Source: Heterocephalus glaber (lineage: Eukaryota > Chordata > Mammalia > Rodentia > Bathyergidae). Taken from it: 64,000 nucleotides of DNA. The stretch spans positions 484,623-548,622 of the forward strand of contig NW_004624844.1 in NCBI RefSeq assembly GCF_000247695.1. The letters run 5' to 3'. The translations under genes and the position numbers were made by a program. This document shows, piece by piece, positions 20,694 through 32,163 of the stretch; position 1 is the stretch's first letter; every line of letters begins with the position of its first letter. A model generated the notes under the pieces. That model was not told the DNA's origin. It made no database searches and worked only from the letters and a program-made list of their open reading frames with translations.

Positions 20694-22760
20694 CAAATGG
20701 ATGCTCAGCAACAATCGGTGCTGATTCTAAAGGCTTGCTCACACCAAATCTGTTTTCTGAACTAACACGGAAAGAATACTCCTTGTATTTTGTGAGATGA
20801 GTGACTTTAATCTGAGTGCGCTTGACACTGGAATTGATGAGCTGCCAAGCTGTCGTGCCCGACTCACGCTTTTCAACTATGTAATTAGTAATTTCGGTGC
20901 CTCCATCATCTTTAGGTTCAGCCCATGACAGGACACATGATTCAGCTGAGACAGATGAGACCTCAATGGGGCCAGTTACTGGACCTGGCCTTCCAATGAC
21001 CACAACTGTGATGGTAAATGTTTTAACGCCAGATGTGTTTTCCAGGGTTAAGAAGTATCTGCCAGAGTCACCTCTCATGCTGTCCTTTACAGAGAGGGTG
21101 GTCCTGTCTTTTGTTGTTATGATACTCACTCGATCAGTCTCCTTAAGTCTCATTTCTTCCAGTTTCCATGTTACTCTGGGGGCTGGACGACCACTGATTG
21201 GCACATCAATAGTGAATGGGCTTCCCGCTTTGCAAGTTATGAGCTGGTCGGTAATTCCAGTGAGATCAGCAGTTGGCTCAATTTGAGGCTCTTTGATGAT
21301 GACAGATGAGAAGGCTTCTCTGGGTTCACTGTAGCCAGCATCATTCTTAGCTTTCACACGGAATTCATATTCTGTGTTCTCAACAAGGCGTTCTACTGTG
21401 AATGTCAGCTGTTTGGTGTGACCAGCTTCAACCCAGAAGTCAGATCCCTTTTGTCTCATTTCAAGTAGGTACCCAGTAATCCGGCTGCCTCCATCATGTT
21501 CAGGTTTAAGCCATGCTAAGACTGCAGAGGATTTGCTAGTGTCAACAACATCAAGTCTTCTAGGTGGAGCAGGCTGTTCTGTGGCTACAATTGGTTCTGG
21601 CATTTCATATGGTTCACCAACACCATACTCATTTTCTGCAGAAACACGGAAGTAGTATGGAACGCCTTCTGCTAGGTCACTAACCTTGAAGATCTGACGA
21701 GTACATTTTTCACTGACAACTTGCCAGCTACGGCGACTTGCTTCTCGTTTCTCTACCACATAGTGATGGATTCGGGCACCACCATCCAGTAGAGGTGCAT
21801 CCCACATCAATGTAGCAGATCCCCGGGTTACATCTTTGAAGGTAATGGGACCAGGTGGTCCTGGAGAGTCTAGCACCTTCACAGTGAACGTGATTGACTT
21901 ACTACCACTGTTATTTTCCACAGTAAGGGTATATTTCCCTGCATCATTTCTGTTGCAGTTTTCCACAGTCAGGGTGCTGAAGGAGTCTGTTATATGGATA
22001 TCAGCCCGAATACTAAGATTAGAGTCTGGCTTGCTCCACACAGCTGTAGGGGTAGGTCTACCCCGGAAAGCAATAAAGAGGCGAATACTGGCACCAGCTC
22101 TAACAATGTGAGTCTGTTTGAAGCTTGCATCAATGTCTAATTCAGGAGCTGTTAGTCGGTCAACGGCTTTAATTGTACCAGTCACTTCACAGCTGTCTCC
22201 TTTTCCAACACCGTTGATAGCACTCACCCGGAATTTGTATTCTTCTCCTGCTTGTAAATCAGTGACTGTGTATCTTGTTTTCACACATGCCTCTGTATTT
22301 ACCTTGTGCCAGTCTCCTAGATCAGCTTTGCACATTTCTATGATGTACCCAATTATTTCCATGCCGCCATCAAAGACTGGCCTGGACCATTCCAAGCTCA
22401 CAGTTGTCTTTGATGTGTCTGTCACTTTTACCACTGTGGGAGCACTTGGTGGGTTAACGGGCTCTCTGCATTTAATTAGTCTTGAGATGCCACTTGCAGG
22501 TCCTACTCCTGCTGCATTTTCAGCCATGACATGGAATTCATACTCATTGCCTTCTATCAGACCAGTGATTTTGAATCTTGTTTCAGAGATTGGTCGTTTG
22601 CTGATCACTTTTACCCATCTCGTGCTTTTCTTTTCTCTCCTTTCAAGGATGTAGTGTTGAATCTCATTGCCACCATCTGATTCTGGCCTTGCCCATGTCA
22701 GGGTAATGCTATTGCCTGTTACATTGCTAGGCTCTGGAATGCCAGGGGCATCAGGAACGG
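20694..22760 (-). CDS. TTN: TTN exon 339: A140-A146 (Fn-Fn-Ig-Fn-Fn-Ig-Fn)
   Basis: 2,067 bases, seven domains without an intron: FnIII VPDAPGIPEPSN; FnIII NPPSAPTVVKV; Ig TAPELDIDASFKQ; FnIII SPGPPGPITFKDV; FnIII PAPPRRLDVVDTS; Ig IEPTADLTGITDQ; FnIII RPGPVTGPIEV. It bridges super-repeats C9 and C10; the boundary falls near 22152. Phase 1 to 1. Confidence 0.96.
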
Positions 22761-22860
22761 CTATGAAATGAAAGAAAACAGAGAAACGAAGCCAGTTAGA
22801 TACATTTGGTTGGAAAGTTAATCTTATACCATAGTACCATTTATGAAAATAGAAACTTAC

Positions 22861-23160
22861 TGTATTGTATTTGAGCAATCACTGGGTCAGAATCAAGTGG
22901 CCTGCCAACACCAAACTTGTTAACGGCAGAAACACGGAACTGGTATTCATTGCCAGTTATTAGTTTAATGGCAGTATAACTCTGGGCCTCACATTTATCT
23001 TCAATTAATGCCCAAGCAAGTCTGCTCGTTTCCCGTTTTTCAATGATGTAGTGGGTGACAGGAGCACAGCCGTCATTGAGTGGTGCATCCCACCACAGAG
23101 TCATCTTCTCACCAGTAATACTGGTGAATCTTATTGGGCCAACTACTTTTCCTGGTGTAT
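22861..23160 (-). CDS. TTN: TTN exon 338: FnIII A139
   Basis: FnIII: TPGKVVGPIRFTSITGEKMT, WWDAPLNDGCAPVTHYIIEK (Cys in the DGG turn), NEYQFRVSAVNKFG. 300 bases, phase 1 to 1, donor A/gtaagt. Confidence 0.96.
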
Positions 23161-23276
23161 CTATAAGAAAAAGTATCTATAATTAGTTTCTTTTTCCTTG
23201 TCCATTAAAATATAAAAAGGCATGTCATTAATCCAAATCTTATTAATTGTAACACCAAGAAGTTCTTTAAAAGTAC

Positions 23277-23564
23277 CTTGTACTTTCACTTTAATATCTG
23301 CTTTTGTGGTGCCAGATACATTTTTGGCTTCCACTGTATATAGGCCACTATGGTCTCGAGTAGCATCTCTAACAAAGAGGCTGGTAGATCCAAGGACATC
23401 AGTTATTTCCATATTCACTCTCTTTTCGATTTCAACTCCATCTTTGAACCAAGTTACTCGAGGTACTGGTCGTCCTTGTACCAAAGCTTTAATTCTAAGG
23501 CTCTCTCCAGACTTAATAATGATACCGTCAAAATACTCAGGGCCAAACTCTACTGTTGGTGGAA
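23277..23564 (-). CDS. TTN: TTN exon 337: Ig A138
   Basis: Ig: PPTVEFGPEYFDGIIIKSGE, VTWFKDGVEIEKRV, SGLYTVEAKNVSG. 288 bases, phase 1 to 1. Third Ig of super-repeat C9. Confidence 0.96.
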
Positions 23565-23789
23565 CTAGAAGAGAAATAGAAATACTATGTGTTAGTTTGA
23601 CTTAATACAGATATATAAAAATGTAGTTTTCATTAGCACCATATCATAACAAAGAGAAGATAATGACTTCTGTGCTACCAAAGGCTATTTTGAAAGGATT
23701 GATAATTAAGAGTTCAGACTATGGGATTACACATTTGCCTATTATAACCTTTTCTCCTTTGTTACATCTGTCGTGTTCATAATTTTGAC

Positions 23790-23905
23790 TTTTTGAGACA
23801 GGGTTTTACTATGTAGCCCAGGCTGGCCTTGAACTCATGGCAACCCTCCTGCCTTGGTCTCCCGAGTGTTGGGATTACAGACACGCACCACCACGCCCTA
23901 TGTCA
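23790..23905 (-). mobile_element. 7SL-derived SINE (B1/monomer type)
   Basis: On the plus strand: TTTGAGACAGGGTTTTACTA, CAGGCTGGCCTTGAACTC, GGGATTACAGACACGCACCA, the reverse complement of a B1/Alu-like element. It lies in the 800-base intron between exons 337 and 336 (23565-24364); nothing else was recognised in that intron. Confidence 0.87.
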
Positions 23906-24364
23906 GGTTAATAATTTTGCACTGCCATTTGTATGAAGAGAAATTGAAATATTTGCAGGTCATTTGCTTCCTAATAGTGCTGCTTATTCAAACAAGTACC
24001 TGTAAGAGGCCATCACTGCATGCAAACAGTGATGACTGTATTGTTGGATAAGTGATGTATTTTAATAGACAGATGGCTATTCTAGGGACTCTTATTTATT
24101 TATTATAAATAGAGTTACAAAGTTAAAAACATCTTTGCTTGCATGCTCTTAATATGAGAATGGAGAAAAAGAACAGGATAGTAAAAATAATTGATGCCAA
24201 TTGTGCTTTTTCTTTTCTTTATCTGAATGATAGAAAAGTCCTAATTCATCCACATAGCAACCTGGAATTGTTGTTTCTGTTTCCTCTTCACAGACAGGAG
24301 GCCCAACATATATTTTTAAATGCAGCTATTCTTAGTCATAGGGGAATCAGTCAGAAACACTTAC

Positions 24365-24658
24365 CATTTTCATCTCTTGTCATAATAACACCAGAAGACT
24401 GTGAGGGTGGGCTTATAGTTCCAACAGCATTTCTTGCAATTATTCTGAATTCATATCGATCCCCAGGACTAAGTCCTGTAACTGTGTACTGGCATTCACT
24501 GATGTCAGTAAAGTTGCATCTGACCCAGCGATCATCCCCTTGCCGTCTCTCAATGCTGTAGGCCACAATCTTACTGCCTCCGTCGCGCAATGGTGGGTTC
24601 CACTTAAGTGTGATGGTTTCCCTGGTGACATCAATGTAGTCAGGAGTGCCAGGTGGAT
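24365..24658 (-). CDS. TTN: TTN exon 336: FnIII A137
   Basis: FnIII: PPGTPDYIDVTRETITLKW, NPPLRDGGSKIVAYSIERRQ, DRYEFRIIARNAVG. 294 bases, phase 1 to 1. Confidence 0.96.
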
Positions 24659-24969
24659 CTGAAAAGTCATAAGGAAATTAAATGTATTATTACATCTGTA
24701 ACCAGCTCTTAATCATCGATGGAAGAGAAATAGCATGAATGAAGCCCCCAAGCACATTTTACTCATTCATTTCAACTTTCTGTTTCACAGTATTTAAGAC
24801 CTTTAAATTGCTTCACTAGCATTTAAAATCATTCTTCTTGCTTTATATAATCAGTTGTCCAGTGACAAAAAGATAGCAAGAAAGGTGATACATAGAAGAA
24901 AAGAATGATTTATTTGCTACTAAGATATTTGATTGCTAAATTACATATGTTTGAATAATAGTCACTTAC
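24659..24969. other. Intron, nothing recognised
   Basis: 311 bases between exons 336 and 335; AT-rich with no recognisable element. Confidence 0.7.
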
Positions 24970-26736
24970 CCACTGGGGAGACAGCTAAGGTAAATTTGCT
25001 TGGGTCACTGGGTGAGCTTAGGCCAGCAGAATTTTCAGCATATACTCGGAATTGGTAATCCAGTCCTTCTATTAATCCAGTCGCTCTATATTCTCTTCCA
25101 GATATTGGTGACGTGTTAACTCTTTGCCAGAGTATGCTATTTCTTTCTTTCTTTTCAACATGGAATCCAGTAACTTCTGAGCCACCATCATAAACTGGTG
25201 CATCCCAAGTTAGTGACATGCCATCAGAGGTCACATTGTATACAACTGGCTTTCCTGGGGGGCCAGGAATCCTGAACTCGTGTTTTGCCACAATGAGATT
25301 TGAGACAAGTGGTTCACTGACTCCGTATCTGTTTTCTGCCCTGACTCTAAACTGGTATTCGGCATCTTTGACTAGATTAGAAACTTTGAAAGTCGTCCTG
25401 GCAACACTTGAACATACCATCTTCCAATTAGTTTGGGAAGCTTCCCGCTTCTCAATGCTGTAACAAGTAATTTCTCCTCCTCCATCATCATCTGGTATAT
25501 CCCAGGACATGATGGCACTCTCAGCCTTGATTTCATCAAATCGAATGGGTCCTTTGGGCTTTGATGGTGGGCCGAGGGTGATGATTGTAATGGGGAATGA
25601 GTTTCTACACACTGCATTATCCAGAATAACAGTGTACTTTCCTCCATGTTCTTTCTTGACGTTCTTAATATTCAAGGTGATTTTCTTTTCAGTTTTACTG
25701 AAGCGAACATTTTCACTTTCTTTCAATGGCAAACTATCTTTCAGCCAACTGATAGATGGCTTGGGTTTTCCTTTATAAGGTAATTCAAGGTGTACATTAT
25801 GCCCAATTCTCACTGAGATTTGTGCGCCAGGGATTTCTGACAGGTCGACTTCAGGTGTAATTACAAGTTCTTTCACTGTAAGTGGTCCAATAGTGACAGC
25901 ATCACTTAGTCCTTTCTCATTTTTGGCGAACACTCTGAATTCCAGGACTGACAGTTCTTTTAGTTGGCTAATCTCAATTTCACATGATTTACTTATGCCA
26001 GCATGTGACCATGTTTGCTCGCCTTTACCTTTCCTTTCCACAACATATTCTGTGATGACACTCCCACCATCAAAGTCAGGTTTGGTCCAGCTCAGGATAA
26101 TAGATGTCTTTGTGGAATCTTTCATTGAGAGATCACGTATGGGAGCTGGTACTTCAGCAGCTTTCACTGGCTCGGTAGTTTCACAGGGTTCGCCAACTCC
26201 CATTTCATTTTCTGCAAGAACTCTGAAGAAGAATGGTGTTTTCTCTGACAAATCTGTGATCTTAAAGGATGTACTAGAACATTTGTGTGACACGGAAGAC
26301 CATGTTCTCTTCGTGGCATCTCTCTTTTCAATGACATAATTAATTATGGGAGATCCTCCATCGATGAGAGGAGGATCCCAGAAGAGAGTGACAGTGCCTC
26401 GAGAAACATGTTTAACCTGTAGTTTCTGGCAGGCTGCTGGAGTATCAAGCACTTTAACATTCACAGTTGAAGACTTTGGTTGGCCAACTCCATTTTCTAT
26501 TGTCAAAATATATTTGCCTGTATCGTTCCGAGTAACTTGAGGAATAATGAGTAAAGAAGATGAATCAGTGTTTTGAATGCTGTATCTGGCATCACTGCCA
26601 AGATTCTTCTCATCTTTTCTCCAAGTGACAGTAGGTGAGGGTCTGCCTTTGAAAGGAATCAAGACTTGTACATCTTCACCAGCTTTAGCTATAATAGATG
26701 ATCGGAGAGCTACATCTAGGTCAATCTCTGGTTCCT
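24970..26736 (-). CDS. TTN: TTN exon 335: A131-A136 (Ig-Fn-Fn-Ig-Fn-Fn)
   Basis: 1,767 bases, six domains: Ig EPEIDLDVALRSSI; FnIII TPAACQKLQVKHV; FnIII VPAPIRDLSMKDS; Ig ITPEVDLSEIPGA; FnIII GPPSKPKGPIRF; FnIII IPGPPGKPVVYNV. These are the first six domains of super-repeat C9. Phase 1 to 1, donor G/gtaagt. Confidence 0.96.
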
Positions 26737-26848
26737 CTGTAGACATAAAATAGACAGATACAGTGAATTTTAAAAGCAAGGAAATGAGTCTTTGCCTGGA
26801 AGTACTCTAATAAAAAAGAAAAACATAAGCACCCCTATTTGTACATAC

Positions 26849-27154
26849 CAAGTATATCTTTAGCTTGTACAGGTTCGGTCATTTTTATAGGTTCTCCTTG
26901 TCCAGCACAGTTTACTGCAGATACCTGGAAGTAGTAATTGACTCCAGGTTGTAGGCTCGATACTACATATTCTGTAGTTCTGACCTCTCCTTTGGTAGAG
27001 GCAATATTCCATTCCTCTTCCTCTCCCTGTCTCATCTCGACAATGTATCCAGTAATAGCACTGCCTCCATCATAGACTGGTTTACTCCAGCCAAGAGTGA
27101 TGGATGACTTAGTTGAATCTGCAATTCTTATCTTGGCAGGTGGGCCTGGAGGAT
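26849..27154 (-). CDS. TTN: TTN exon 334: FnIII A130
   Basis: FnIII: PPGPPAKIRIADSTKSSITL, WSKPVYDGGSAITGYIVEMR, VNYYFQVSAVNCAG (Gln for the usual Arg). 306 bases, phase 1 to 1. Last domain of C8. Confidence 0.96.
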
Positions 27155-27248
27155 CTGGAATGGCCATTCACAATACAATGAGTACACATGATCATGTGCA
27201 ATTCAGTCACCCAAGAAAGACATAGATGCTGCATGTATGATCACTTAC

Positions 27249-27551
27249 CAATAGGATCAGCAGCTTTGTAGAAGTCAGATGGTTCAGAAAATGGACCCAT
27301 TCCAGCAGCATTTATTGCACAAACGCGGTATTGATAGTCACTCTGTTCTGTGAGTCCTGTCACCTTCTGTCTAGTGTCACGGATGGTTTCCTTTAGTACT
27401 TTAAACCATCCTAGACTCTTCTTGTCTCGTTTTTCAAGGAAATAGCCACTTATTTCACTACCACCATCTGCAACTGGCCTGCTCCAGACAACGGTCATTG
27501 AATTCTTGGTAATCTTTGTCACCTCTGGTACACTTGGTGGCCCAGGTGTAA
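27249..27551 (-). CDS. TTN: TTN exon 333: FnIII A129
   Basis: FnIII: PEVTKITKNSMTVVWSRPVA, DGGSEISGYFLEKRDKKSLG, SDYQYRVCAINAAG. 303 bases, phase 1 to 1. Confidence 0.96.
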
Positions 27552-27804
27552 CTATTTAGAAAAGAAGAGGCAGATGAATTTAAATGATCAATGCTACTTA
27601 TAAATTCTACTTTTTGAACTTCATATCTAAAGAATAGTTGTTTTATTTATTATATTTTTTGTCTTGTGAAAAGGACTAATGAGACAAGATGTAACACAAA
27701 AGAAAAATGTTTTAAGAAAACATATTCACAGCCTAGAAAAATAGTTTATATTTATTTAAAAATTTTTATTTTTATTTCAATTTCCTAATGAAATTATATC
27801 TCAC

Positions 27805-28104
27805 CAAATGCATTCTTGGCTACAACTGGCTCTGATTCCAGTGACTCGCCAATTCCATATTTGTTCACAGCTCGAACCCGGAAGACATATTCATTTCCTT
27901 TGATAATTTTGGTTGTTGTAATGATGCACTCTTCCAAATTTTCAGCCACCATAGACCACACAACGCGGCTTGTCTCACGCTTTTCTACAATGTAGTGAGT
28001 GATTTTTGCACCACCATCATCAGCTGGAGGCCGCCAGAGAAGGGTTATCTTTTCAGCAGTTACAGTCTTAAATTCAATTGGGCCACCTGGAGGTCCTGGT
28101 TTAT
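27805..28104 (-). CDS. TTN: TTN exon 332: FnIII A128
   Basis: FnIII: KPGPPGGPIEFKTVTAEKIT, WRPPADDGGAKITHYIVEKR, NEYVFRVRAVNKYG. 300 bases, phase 1 to 1, donor G/gtgaga. Confidence 0.96.
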
Positions 28105-28216
28105 CTGTCAATGAAAGAACAAAACACTGTGTCAGTGCTTTTTAAAAACTACTAATTTAAAATTAGTAAGCTTTAGGCAAACCAAATGTGACATTGGTCT
28201 GTAACTAAACACCTAC

Positions 28217-28504
28217 CAAGGATCTGTACTCTGATGGTGGCTGAGGCTGAGCCCATGGCATTCCTTAGTTTTAATTCATAGCTTCCACTGTTAAGGCGGT
28301 TGGCATCTTTGATGAGTATAGATGCAAGATCAGTGGTATTTTCAACACATACCAGTGCATTGGTTTGTAATTCTTTGTCATCTTTATACCACTCAATTGT
28401 GGGCTCAGGTTTTCCAGAAATGCCAGCTCTGAGCTTAACAGATGTACCTGCTCTGTATTTGACAACTTCTGTATATTCTAGAGGCAAGTCAATTACAGGT
28501 CCAC
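28217..28504 (-). CDS. TTN: TTN exon 331: Ig A127
   Basis: Ig: GGPVIDLPLEYTEVVKYRAG, IEWYKDDKELQTNA, SGSYELKLRNAMG. 288 bases, phase 1 to 1. Third Ig of super-repeat C8. Confidence 0.96.
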
Positions 28505-29299
28505 CTGCATGAAAAAAAAACTAGATGAGAAACATTTAAAATACTATAAGGGTGAAAGGTCATTGGTGCTTACTATGTTTTATATATATGCATATGTATG
28601 TCTGTATACATTTATGTGTACATAAGTGCACTGTATTCTAATCCTATTCATTTATTATTCTAACCTTTATGATTTTATAAATCACTCTTCTATCTCAGAT
28701 GGGGAAGAAAGACTGTGAGCAAGCTCTGTTTCTCACCAACACTGTACTAATTCCACAGGCACTTAACTGCCTTCTAAATGTATTCTAAAGTCCATTAGGT
28801 ATTTTAGTCAATGTCAAAATGAGATACAGTAGTGAGCGCATCATTGAGCCAGAGGCAGCATTAAACATTGTCTTTCACTGTAGTTTCTCAGCCACCTCCT
28901 ATTGTTTTTCATTTCCCTTCCTGTTTACTGTATTTCCAAGTGTGTTCAGTTCAGAGTGGACCTTTGAAGCTTGAGTTCTCTGATCACAGAGTTATGTATT
29001 CACTATGCAGATTTCCTCCTGGGCTTCTCAGAACTATTAAGAAATAGATTAAATTAGATTTGCCTCACAGACTCACAAATAGTGCCCACAAACCTGTTTG
29101 ATAGAGATCAGCTGTGGAATTCTTCCCTTGAGGGTGAAAGTGGACATTTTTGCCAAGATACTATAGTGGCTCATTTGTTTTTATAATGCAGAACTTAAAA
29201 GAATTATTTTAGGGTATACTTGACTTTCATGAAGTTTCAATTTTCAAATCATTCTTAGTTGAACATGTCACTTATTTTCCAAAATGGCCAAGTGTATGT

Positions 29300-29505
29300 A
29301 TTTTGGACTCATAGTGATGTAGAGAGGACTCTGGAGAACCGCACTCCCATCACTGATGAGCTGCTTGATCTTGGGGAAGTTACATTTTCACTTTAGGCCT
29401 AGGTTTCTCTTCTGTAAAATGGGCTACATTAGGAAGTTAAAACTAAGCGAGAGAATCCATGATAATTATGCAGTAAATCTTAGCCGCTGCTAATACTATC
29501 ATCAA
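29300..29505 (+). mobile_element. MIR SINE fragment
   Basis: Degenerate match to the mammalian-wide MIR element: a GCTGCTTGATCTTGGGGAAG block, then AGGTTTCTCTTCTGTAAAAT, then a diverged tail (TAATACTATCATC). It lies in the largest intron of the window (28505-29842, 1,338 bases). A second diverged block at about 29610-29740 looks like another ancient repeat that I cannot name; the rest of the intron shows nothing. Confidence 0.7.
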
Positions 29506-29842
29506 AATCTGTTTAGTCTTTATTTTAAAAGCAATTTTCTGTGGATGCACTTATGGATTTAATTATTGACTGATAATTTAAAACAGAAAAATGAAAGTGC
29601 CAACTCATACAAAGAATCATAAAAGGTTGAACTTGAAAGGCCTTTAGATATCCTATAATCCACATCTCTGTAGTACCTTTTGTAATTAAAAAATGTGGAG
29701 AGGTTGAGGAATTTTCCTAAGTATGTTAGCTAGTTTATAGTTTCTTCCAAAATCTCATTAAAGTACATAGTAAAAGTTATTAAAGCAAGGGAAAATATTG
29801 AATTCAAAAGGTGCTGGGATGCAAAGTGCTAAAATTGCTTAC

Positions 29843-30139
29843 CATAAGAATCGATGCACGTAATAGGGCCTACAACCTCAGATGGATTGCTGATGGAGCC
29901 AACGGCATTCCTAGCAAAGACACGGAATTCATACTGGGAATTCTGAGTCAAGCCAGAGACAGTGAATTGAGTCTCAATAACATTAGTGAAGCTGGCCTTG
30001 GTCCATCTGCCATCTGGAAGGTCACGTCTCTCAACAATGTAGCCTGTAATCTTGCTTCCTCCATCAAACGCTGGTTGTTGCCAAGAAAGGTTGACAGAGT
30101 TCTTTGAAATGTCAGTAATACGAAGATTTCTTGGGGGTT
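29843..30139 (-). CDS. TTN: TTN exon 330: FnIII A126
   Basis: FnIII: PPRNLRITDISKNSVNLSW, QQPAFDGGSKITGYIVERRD, SQYEFRVFARNAVG. 297 bases, phase 1 to 1; identified by translating the minus strand between clear splice sites (donor G/gtaagc, acceptor tacag/AA). Confidence 0.95.
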
Positions 30140-30254
30140 CTGTAGTAATAAAAGAGAGCTGATCAGTGGCACTTATATCAATTTATTTTGGTTTCCAGAA
30201 ATGGGATTTGCATTTTTATTTGTCAAAAATGTTCTTTTCATCACAGTTACATAC

Positions 30255-30557
30255 CACAGGCATCAATGGCCAAGACTGGTTCAGAAGCATGGCTGGGTTT
30301 TCCAACACCAGCAGCATTTTCAGCATACACCCTGAATTCATAAATAAGTCCAGCACTGATTGTTGTAACTTTGAAGTGAGTTGTACGGATAAGCATTTTG
30401 TTGGCTTTTTGCCATAAAATACTGTTTCTGTCTTTCATTTCCAAGTGATAGCCTGTGACTGCACTGCCTCCATTGGACACTGGTTCATGCCAGCTCACGG
30501 TGATGCTTTCACGAGTAACATTAGTGACCCATGGTGTTGAAGGAGGTCCAGGTGTTG
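30255..30557 (-). CDS. TTN: TTN exon 329: FnIII A125
   Basis: FnIII: TPGPPSTPWVTNVTRESITV, WHEPVSNGGSAVTGYHLEMK, LIYEFRVYAENAAG. 303 bases, phase 1 to 1. Confidence 0.96.
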
Positions 30558-30650
30558 CTACAAAAGAGAAAAATTCCATAGGTTAATAAAGACATTTAAC
30601 ACATATATGGCAGATGAAAACCTGGGATTTTGAAAAGTTTGACAACTTAC

Positions 30651-31238
30651 TGTATGGTAGTTTGACAACCACACAAGCTGAATCTATGTGATCGCTGATA
30701 CCAAAGCGGTTTTCTGCCTTGATGCGGAATTGGTATTCTTCACCTGTGGTCAGTTTCATGACTTTAATCACTGTTCTGGCAACCATTGCAGACACTTCAG
30801 CCCATACTGCAGTATTTGTTTCTCTCTTAAGTACAATGTAATTGGTTACTTGGCTTCCACCATCATACTTAGGTGGCTCCCACTTGAGAACCACACTTTC
30901 TTCAGTTATGTCACTAATAACAACAGGGCCAGTTGGAGGACCAGGCCTGTCCAGCACGATGATGCTAATGAAAGCTTTGGTTGTTCCACTAGAGTTGGCA
31001 GCAGTGATCTCATATCTTCCAGCATCAGCTGTAACACTCTCTTTAAGATTGATCGTCAGGTTCTCAGCAGTAACTTCAGTATTAAATCTCATGGTTGCCT
31101 TGAGGGGAACACCATCCCTTGATAAGGTCACTTTGGGTAATGGTTTTCCAGAAATTGGGATGTCAACTTTAAGGTTTGAACCAGCTCTAACATATACAGT
31201 GTGACTTGGGAAATTTTTCATATCAATTTCAGGTGGTT
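30651..31238 (-). CDS. TTN: TTN exon 328: Ig A123 and FnIII A124
   Basis: Ig (PPEIDMKNFPSHTVYVRAGS, VTLSRDGVPLKA, AGRYEITAANSSG) then FnIII (RPGPPTGPVVISDITEESVV, KWEPPKYDGGSQVTNYIVLK, EEYQFRIKAENRFG). The Ig has VTLSRDG where siblings have VTW, so the core Trp of strand C is replaced by Leu. 588 bases, phase 1 to 1. Confidence 0.96.
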
Positions 31239-31335
31239 CTGAAAAACAAGAGTATGGAAAACGAAGGTGAAAGAGTTTCTAAAAAATTAAATCAATGTGA
31301 GTTCAAATTTTGCTTTTACATGTAATTAGACATAC

Positions 31336-31632
31336 CTAGCTGCTCCTTTACAAGAACAGGAAGCAGGAGTTCTCTTGGGTCACTCAGGCCAGCTTGGTTT
31401 TCAGCAAAGACTCGGAAAAAGTATTCATGATTCTCCCTCAGACCAGAAACAACATGCTGGGTTGACTTTACCATAGCACATTTAAGCCAGTTTTTCTGTC
31501 CTTTTTCTAGTGCTTCGACAACATAGTGTACAATTCTGCTTCCACCATCGTGTTCGGGCTTCAACCAGGTCAAGCAAACACTGTCTTTGGTGACATTTAT
31601 TACTCCGAGTTTTTCAGGTGGGCTTGGTTTTT
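31336..31632 (-). CDS. TTN: TTN exon 327: FnIII A122
   Basis: Fn[57 protein letters not shown]. 297 bases, phase 1 to 1. It directly follows the 17-kb exon. Confidence 0.96.
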
Positions 31633-32163
31633 CTAAGAAAATAAAGCATCAAAAAGAAGGTAACAGTTATTACAACATTTTTTCCCATGTGGACCTTCTT
31701 GCATTCTCAAAAGAAAACTTCTAAGTAGAGGCCATGTATTTACTTTAATTTCAGTTTTTCTTATCATTAGTTTGGCTTTTAAGCCAACCAAAGCTCCCTA
31801 AGGTATGCCTTACATGTCAGTATTCAAATTTAGATTGTCAGATATTCAGATTAAATGATAAAATTTACCCCAAATTCATCATAGGTATAAAAAGGAACGA
31901 GATGAACAATCTTATAAGAAACTTCATCATATAGTTTCGGCATACATACACACTATATGTACACATGTAAGTATATATATGCAGTTAGATTCAATTTTAC
32001 CTAAATTCAATATATTATTAGAAATTCATTTTGTGCTATATTATGATAGTTTGAGGTGAATAAAAGGCATTTCAGAATAAACAATGACTATCTAGAATGA
32101 ATCACAGTACTCTAGCAAAATTAATACAGATATGTTGATTTTTTCCTTGTTCTTAAAATGTAC
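31633..32163. other. Intron, nothing recognised
   Basis: 531 bases between exons 327 and 326, AT-rich with a short TA/CA-rich stretch near 31935-31985. No mobile element or gene seen. Confidence 0.7.

Noticed and set aside
28141..28170. Short inverted repeat around 28150 (tactaattt/aaattagta)
   Set aside because: Arms of only nine AT-rich bases, expected by chance in AT-rich introns.
31935..31985. TA/CA-rich stretch as a promoter
   Set aside because: TATA-like by composition only; it is intronic, with no initiator or following exon.
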